From positions 39,616 through 103,615 of the forward strand of contig BQKZ01001402.1 of assembly GCA_036244855.1 (NCBI GenBank): a stretch of 64,000 nucleotides of DNA, written 5' to 3'. The DNA comes from Temnopleurus reevesii (Eukaryota; Echinodermata; Echinoidea; Temnopleuroida; Temnopleuridae). Below, in pieces: positions 57,491 to 64,000 of this stretch (its first letter is position 1; every line of letters begins with the position of its first letter). A program made the position numbers and the translations under genes. The notes under the pieces are model-generated. The model saw only the letters and a program-made list of their open reading frames with translations. It did not search any database and had not been told where the DNA came from.

Positions 57491-57792
57491 TTATAATAAT
57501 AATGATACATAAAATTTATATAGGGCACATATCCACTCGAGTGCCGAGTGCTCAAGTTGCATTTCATTATTATTACCCCGGCTTTAGCTCGTCGCCAGCA
57601 ACGCTCAAGCATTTCAAGGAATAATTATTCCTGCCAAGTGCCCATTCACCTCACCTGGGTTGATCCAGCACAATGTGGATGAATTTCTTGCAGAAGGAAA
57701 TTGATGCCATGGTCGGGATTTGAGCCTACCTCGCTTTTGTTGAAAGGCGAGAGTCAGAACCACTATACGAGTATACCACGACATCTCAACGT
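57490..57792 (-). mobile_element. tRNA-derived SINE, full length, downstream of gene
   Basis: Complete minus-strand copy with TATATAAATTTTATGT and an ATT tail at the left and a tRNA-like head near 57740-57790. The head is diverged by a short duplication (TATACGAGTATACC on the plus strand). Confidence 0.85.
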
Positions 57793-58589
57793 TGGCATTT
57801 ATTGTTATTAAAATGAATCCAACTATAATATTACCCTGACTTTACAACTTTCATGGATAAGGTCCCAGTAACAAAAAATAGGGAACAACCCCTTTCTGGT
57901 CCTCTGGACCGGAAAATTTAATGGTTGCAAAATAGCGAAAAGAAACCCATATAAAATTTCAGCCCACACATTGAGCAATCAACTATCCCGGAGACACAAT
58001 ACCACCAAAATATTTCTAATAGTTTGTTTGGCAATTTATTCAGAGATTTCAAGTTGTTTTAAAACTAGGTGGGCTTTCACTTCTCATCATTGAATTGTCT
58101 TTTTTTCTTTCCTATTTATAAGCAATCAAAACAAAAACACCTTTGTGCTTGTTCACTTGTACAATTCTACTAAATGGATGAGATACAATTTCTTCAAATT
58201 ACTCTGTGTGCTACATATGACAAAGCAGACTGAATCGAGTTCTCAGTGATTATTTATGATTATTTAATAGGGATTTTTTGCAAGATATGTTTAAAAAGAT
58301 ATTTCTTTTGCGAAACATTCCATTGCTTGTATCTTGCTCAGTAAGGGACTCCAGTGGCAATCTACATGATACAGAAAATAATCTTTTTTGCGATTACGTG
58401 AGGTTTTTAAAAATTATCTTCATTTGAGAGAATATTGTGTCGTTATTTGAGGATTTTGTCAGTTTTGGAGAGCCTCCCTCTCAGACGCAAACATATCGTA
58501 CGTCAGGAGTATCCCCACTTTGCGATTTTTTTTATCTGATAAGCGTAGGCCTCCGCTGTTCGGGAATCCTCATATTGATCATATTTATT

Positions 58590-58880
58590 CTCGTGAATAT
58601 TTATTACACTTGTAACTCATGTTGCTACAACTCATGAATATTCATTGTCATCAACTCAATTTATGAATATTCATTGCATCATTATGCACTTTCTACTTGG
58701 CGCAGGAGTGTAAATATTCATAGCAGTTTGTTCTTTGCTTTGATTTGGATGTAAATATTCACAATGTGTAATCCTACTCACTGACATGCAGGAATACTTC
58801 TTTGTATCATGTCAGCAACATATGTAAAGATCAACCTATTATATGCATTTATATTGCCATGCATATTCATTTATTTGACG
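58590..58880. promoter_or_regulatory. Cluster of ATGAATATTCAT-type palindromes
   Basis: ATGAATATTCATTG occurs at about 58634 and 58665, with variants GTGAATATTTAT (58597), TAAATATTCATAG (58711), TAAATATTCACAA (58751) and CATATTCATTTA (58861). Half sites ATGAAT resemble POU/homeodomain-type sites, but no factor can be assigned. Confidence 0.3.
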
Positions 58881-59600
58881 CAAAGTTGAGAATCATTTCG
58901 ATTTTCAGCAAAGTATAAATATATAATTATGTATTTTCTACTCTACTACATTATCATTTGGAGTAAGCTGATTGTCCTTTACAGGTGTATGTGTCAAATA
59001 TGATATTCTCTTTTTTCATTTCTGACAAATCATATTGTTCCTATTTATAGAAATATATCGAAAATGCACTCATCATTGTAAAAAGGAAAAGGGTATATGT
59101 ATTATGCAATATTTTTTTTTGGCTTTTGTTACGACTAAATAATATGCTCTGAAAGTTTTATTTTTTAATGGTGATATTTTCAATGACCTTGAGAAGTCGG
59201 TATTTTTCATCAAGTTTTTTTTTTTGTTCACTTAAAAAAACTACTGCCAAAATGGTGATCTAGTGTAGAAAATTTTGCATTTTCTTTTATAAAACATCTT
59301 TCAATTCTGTGTGAACCACGCGCACAATTGTATGACAATGCACCAATGAACAATGTTTCATAAAGTGACTAGAAAAAAGCCTTTGATAAATTTGATTCAT
59401 AAGTAGAATAAAGGTATGCCGATTGGACGACCTATGTCATACTTCCAGATTCATTCATACTTGAGGCGAAAATATTATAGATTTATCAATCTAACCAGAC
59501 ATATTTCTTGTTATTACATGTAAGTATGACTCCATGATCGGATGAAAGTAGTTCTTGTGCTAAATAAGTGGGTACCCAATTCATAGTACATGTATACTTG

Positions 59601-59790
59601 GCCGGTGTTGCTAGAAAGTAGCAATTTATTTCAAGTTGCAGTTGATCGGCAAGCGATTATCAAAACCATTGTTTCATGCGCATCTTCTTTCAAGCGCTGA
59701 TCATACAATACATGAATTAAAGTATGTGTTTCTATTAGCTATCAATTTACAGTTGGCTTGTAATCAATTGTCACTTTCTAATGCCCCTTA
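59601..59790. mobile_element. MITE family A, copy downstream of the gene
   Basis: GCCGGTGTTGCTAGAAAGTA to CACTTTCTAATGCCCC, with GTTGCAGTTGATCGGCAAG and GTTTCATGCGCATC. Moderately diverged. Confidence 0.65.
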
Positions 59791-62632
59791 TCCATATGTA
59801 GGAGATGAAGAATATGCTTTTTGGTTGGCAACCCTGTAGAAAACACATGCGATGACAATTCTTTCAGATTACACATAATATGTTTATGCATGAGGTATTT
59901 TTTGACGTACAAGGAGTTTCTTGATGAAAACCACAACATTCCATTTCTATTCTTTTCTCAATGAAGCTATTGCATCTATGTTTTTTTAACCATGTCATTA
60001 CTATGTGTCGACTTTGCCACTTCATTTTATGTATTTGATGGTAAATTTATGCCGATCAAAGCGGATATTTGAATACAATATGTGTGTATTTACAAGATAT
60101 CATGGTCATATTTGTGCAATATTTTTGGGGATAGAGGCCATCGTTTTTGTGAATTTTGATGTTATGATTAAAGCATAATGCACACTGCATATATTTTTTT
60201 CATTACTAGTTGATGATTTGAATCATTTAGCCAATCATGTGACATCTTGATTTGAAAATCGTAATTAAATATTAAGATAATTAATACCTTTGTACTATCG
60301 ACACTTAAATGATATTTATAATCACCATTCATGTCTATCTTGTAAATTATTTCACTATCATATAGTTATCATATTAAGGGAAGTAATATATTCTGCATTA
60401 ATTGTGTGAGAAATGGACAAACAATTGAACATATGACCTATACTTGGCTTATTTTTATACTTAAATTTGTTCTTGAAGGAATGAATTATCGACTTCAGTA
60501 TATATATATATTGTTTATGTTTTCTTGTAGCTTTTTTTGAAGAAGGGATAAAATGTTAATATGCAAATGGTCACTCTTGTGTCAGTTTATGCAATGACAA
60601 TGAGAAGACTAGGGCGACGTCTACTTTACTGAGGAACAAAAAGATATTAATCCTGCATCTTGATCTGTGGTCATAATAATAATAACTATATTATAGATTA
60701 TTTATAAAGTGCTAAAAACAAAGAGTGTCATATCAGTTAACAATAGAACAGCATACATATGATATTCATTGGTTGGTTGGTTAAATTGGTTATACGGCGC
60801 ATATCATTCACATTTTAATATATTGAATCAGACAGGTTTCATTCTTCATTCAAGCATTAGTTGCTTGTGTTGCAGTTAACAAGTTTGTCCTCATTTCAAT
60901 GAGCATAAAAACTATCTTTCATTTTATAATGTAATTCATGAAGTTCTTTGATATATTGATGGTTTTTTGAACTAGATATAAAGAAATCACTTTCAAAACT
61001 AGAGTCCATCACTATTGCCAAAATTCTCAATTTATTTTTTTAATGTTTGAAAAAAAAATCTATTTCACTATTTGCATACAGGCTATTGTAATACAATTAC
61101 TGAAATCCTTATATTATTTCATTGGTCAAGAGAGAAAAAAAGACATATAGACACGTTGATAATGATTGTTACATATATATATAAAGGAGCCTGTGAAATC
61201 GATGCATGTGATTTGATGAAAACTAATTTGTATAACAGTGATACATATTTTAGGATGCAGCAAGTTTTGACAATCATCTGCTTAAAAAGTAAGATCCTGT
61301 TTCCTTTTATTATTGTTGAATAAGATAAAGTGTCTTTGTAATGGCCAAAGCGAACAAATCTTACAATCATCAACAATTTGTTCTGAATGTTGATTATTGG
61401 ACATAGGTTCACGCTGAATCTAAAAAGTTGAATTGTATTTTTCTGTTTCAAATAATGAATTATTGAAGTAAATGAACTTCATAGATTAACTTTATAGCAC
61501 TAATCCTATAATGTTGTGTCATAAAATTGCAGTTCTCCACATGAATGATGATATTGGGTGGGCAAGAGAAACTTCCAAAATAACCGTTTGCGATTGACCT
61601 CACCGATGAAAATAGCACTCAAATAAGAAAAAAACACTCATGTTATCCCTTTTTCACTAAATGAAGGCAGCTAAATTGTAGTGTTATGTATCAAAAAGTG
61701 ATACAAAAAAAACTGACATAGCAACAATTTAGAGGGTGTCCTATTGAAATACCTGTTGATTATATAGATGAAGAGTATACTTCAATGGAAGTATATACAT
61801 TTACATTGTGCAAATGGAGTACCTTTTGACTACGATCAATTAGTGATACAGGGGTATGATATGGTCTCCATTAGTATGCGCTTTATAGTTTGAGAATTAA
61901 AGTGAAAAAGAGTCACACGACAGAGCTGATCTCTTGATTTATAAATCAGATAAATATTGATCAAAATAAGTGTCACAAGAAAAAGATCAACCAGTTTTTT
62001 ATACACCAAAGACAGCTATCTGCAAGTGCGATGTGAAACATATATATATAGTTGTGCGGGACGTGTTCAAAATGAAGATATCATTTAAATCTATGTATCA
62101 ACCGATTGTACAGGAAATCTAGTGTACAGATTTACAGGCTATATTGATCTTGTGTATATATTTATGTTTCAGTATTGTGGTGTAGTTCAGTACTTGTGGC
62201 TCTAAAGAACTTGTATGTTAAACACATATTTTGATGGAATATACTTCTCGATATGACTTGGATACTCCGTACATTGTACTTCATGAAACTGTTCACGTCT
62301 TATTAACAGCACAATTAATTCAAAGGAATATCTGTGTTGGTATATTGTGTATTGGCTTCTTTTCAAAATGTGTGACTCTTTGTGGCAAAACTATGTATCT
62401 GAATAACAAAAAATGAAACAAAAAATAAACATATGCTACGTGCAGTAAAGTGTCAGTTTCACGATCTGTTAATTTCTAAGGCATGTCATAATATTTTAGA
62501 TGAACAATTGCCAACTAATATGGAATATTAATGAAATATATTGTATATTCATCGTACATTCAGCCCTGATTCCTGAATGGAAAGCGTAAGTAAGGTCTTC
62601 CTGCCATGCTTTCTTTCAAGGGAAAGCATTTA

Positions 62633-62672
62633 GTTCTTTTGACTGGCTATTCACATAGCCAGTCAAAAGGAA
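62633..62672. repeat. Perfect short hairpin
   Basis: TTTTGACTGGCTA, a six-base loop, then TAGCCAGTCAAAA. It is the core of a palindromic stretch. It may be a terminator-like fold or a MITE core; no gene is adjacent. Confidence 0.75.
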
Positions 62673-62850
62673 ATGCGTCGGTGGAAATGATGAAAGTGAA
62701 GAAAAAGTGAGTCAACCTTGTCCAGAGCTACCATCCGTATCTGAATATGTATGGGGTCAAAATTTAAATAGCTGAACATAAGTGCTAGTGAGAGAAAACA
62801 TGACAACCCTATTCGCAGCCATTTACTTGCGATGAAAGCCTTGAATATGA

Positions 62851-63017
62851 TACAGGTAACTCTGCCTAAGTCGAATCTGTTGGAACCAGACAAATCTGTT
62901 CGACTTACAAGAGGCTAATAACACTGGTTTTGTATGATTTGTTCCAGAAAATCACATCGACTTTATTAGGCAATTATTCGACTTAGACAAGTTTGACTTA
63001 GGCAGAGTTGACTGTAT
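62851..63017. mobile_element. MITE with CTCTGCCTAAGTCGAA ends
   Basis: TACAGGTAACTCTGCCTAAG and CTTAGGCAGAGTTGACTGTA are inverted, flanked by TA. TTCGACTTA motifs occur inside on both strands. The end structure fits Tc1/mariner-type MITEs (family-level inference). Confidence 0.8.
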
Positions 63018-63065
63018 ATGAAAATTCAATACACCTCAAGTGTAACTCTGCTTGTCCATGACTGT

Positions 63066-63250
63066 GAGCAGAAGGGACAAAGGAATTGGACAAAGTAAAC
63101 AGAATTTACTCACTGAATTGGAGCGGCACCTGCTCGGCATTCATCAACAGAATAAGAGGGAACAAGTTCCATTTATGTGCACCTAGCAATTTTGAATGCT
63201 TGAATGGAAGTTGTTTACTTTGTCCAAATTCTTTGTCCCTTCTCCTCATA
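63066..63250. mobile_element. MITE family C, downstream copy
   Basis: AGCAGAAGGGACAAAGGAAT and CAAATTCTTTGTCCCTTCTC are inverted, with ATTGGACAAAGTAAAC and GTTTACTTTGTCCAAATT next to them. A solo end is present at 21074-21106. Confidence 0.8.
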
Positions 63251-63654
63251 GTGCATTGTGCCAACCTAGATGGAAAGAGTGGTGACTGTATACAGACTGC
63301 CTTTCTGAAGAGGTTCTACATTTCATGATCAGCATGTGGGCAATTCTGCGCAAAGTGTCATGTATATTTATTTAGAGAAACAATCGTTCATATTTCATAT
63401 CTTGACAAATCTGAATGAAATTTCTTGAGATTTGGTGTTCCTTCAGCATTAAAAGTAATCAACAATACTTTTGGGGTAGGCTTTGTCAATTCATAGAATA
63501 TTTATAATCAGTTATCTACACATCAAACTTCAAATTGATTTTGTAGTAATGCACCTGTTTGTGTAACGGACGTGACACTTAGTGCGAACATTGCCCATAC
63601 AACCACTTCACACAGGTGGCTGCTACACAGGTTCCACTTTTTTGTGATGTCGGC

Positions 63655-64000
63655 AGATTAGGGAAAGAAGGGAGAAGAAATGGGGAAAGGAGGGGAGAGA
63701 GAAAGATGGAAAGAGAACTAAAACAGAGAAAGATAAAGAGAGAAAGGAAGTAAGAGGGAAGAAACAATAGAAAGTGAAAGAGTGAATGATAGAGGGGGTA
63801 GAAGGGAGAGAAGAGAAGGAAGATGAAAAGAAGGAAGAGTAGATGAAGAAACAGGAGGGCAAATGGTGTAGAAGAGTGAAAGGAAGAAGGAAATGAGCGA
63901 TTGGGAAAGAGAGAGAGAAATATTATTAAAAGGGAAAAGGACAACAACTAATGGAGATGACCATTCTGGAGAAGAGAGAAAGGGAGAACGAGAAGAGACT
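63655..64000. repeat. Purine-rich (GA) tract at the window end
   Basis: GAAGGGAGAAG, GAGAGAGAAAG and similar runs continue to the last base, so the tract may extend beyond it. The serine- and phenylalanine-rich minus-strand frames are compositional. Confidence 0.85.

Larger units (their letters stand above)
57795..62850. other. Downstream intergenic, no gene recognised
   Basis: AT-rich DNA containing one family A MITE (59601-59790), the ATGAATATTCAT cluster and a short ATAATAATAACTATATTATA SINE-tail-like stretch near 60675. No exon-like frame is apparent on either strand. Confidence 0.5.

Noticed and set aside
870..63250. Autonomous transposons or retroviral genes among the repeats
   Set aside because: None of the inverted-end elements or SINEs contains a transposase, integrase or reverse-transcriptase-like frame; all appear non-autonomous.

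Overview
The window looks like nuclear DNA from a marine deuterostome, most likely a sea urchin. I base this on intron-rich gene structure, scattered copies of a tRNA-derived SINE with an (ATT)n tail of a type I associate with sea urchin genomes, abundant foldback MITE-like elements, long (GAT/ATC)n microsatellites and many ACATGTA-rich stretches. The species call is inference. There is one assembly gap (42806-42967).

One gene is clearly supported. It is on the + strand, with 22 coding exons from 26084 to 56010. Every junction I placed is GT/AG and keeps the reading frame; the spliced model is 4,935 nt including the stop, or 1,644 residues. The protein is an NWD1-like STAND NTPase: an N-terminal TEP1/NWD-type domain (about residues 12-225), a NACHT-type NTPase with Walker A GEPGSGKT at 409-416, a helical region, then 14-15 WD repeats (about 928-1545) and a serine-rich, polybasic C-terminal tail.

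Region by region: 1-25,000 has no convincing gene. It holds a succession of degenerate tandem repeats (units about 60-350 bp), pyrimidine-rich and (ATC/GAT)n microsatellites, MITE-like inverted-repeat elements, two full SINEs and a palindrome beside a duplicated 150-bp segment that stays open in one frame. 25,050-26,083 is a possible 5' UTR. 26,084-56,010 is the gene, with introns up to 6.2 kb full of MITEs and SINE pieces. 56,011 to about 56,375 is the probable 3' UTR with AATAAA at 56353. 56,400-64,000 is AT-rich sequence with one full SINE, three MITEs and a purine-rich end.

The most unusual feature lies inside the gene. At least seven exon boundaries (exons 2, 3, 5, 16, 17, 20 and 22) have been tandemly copied together with their splice sites, leaving decoy acceptors, decoy donors and broken partial exons. 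The exon 17 donor edge has become an array of about six decaying copies. Separately, three (GAT)n arrays start within 7-25 bases of a 5' splice site, all in the same orientation. The copy next to exon 22 could act as an alternative last exon that removes the polybasic tail.
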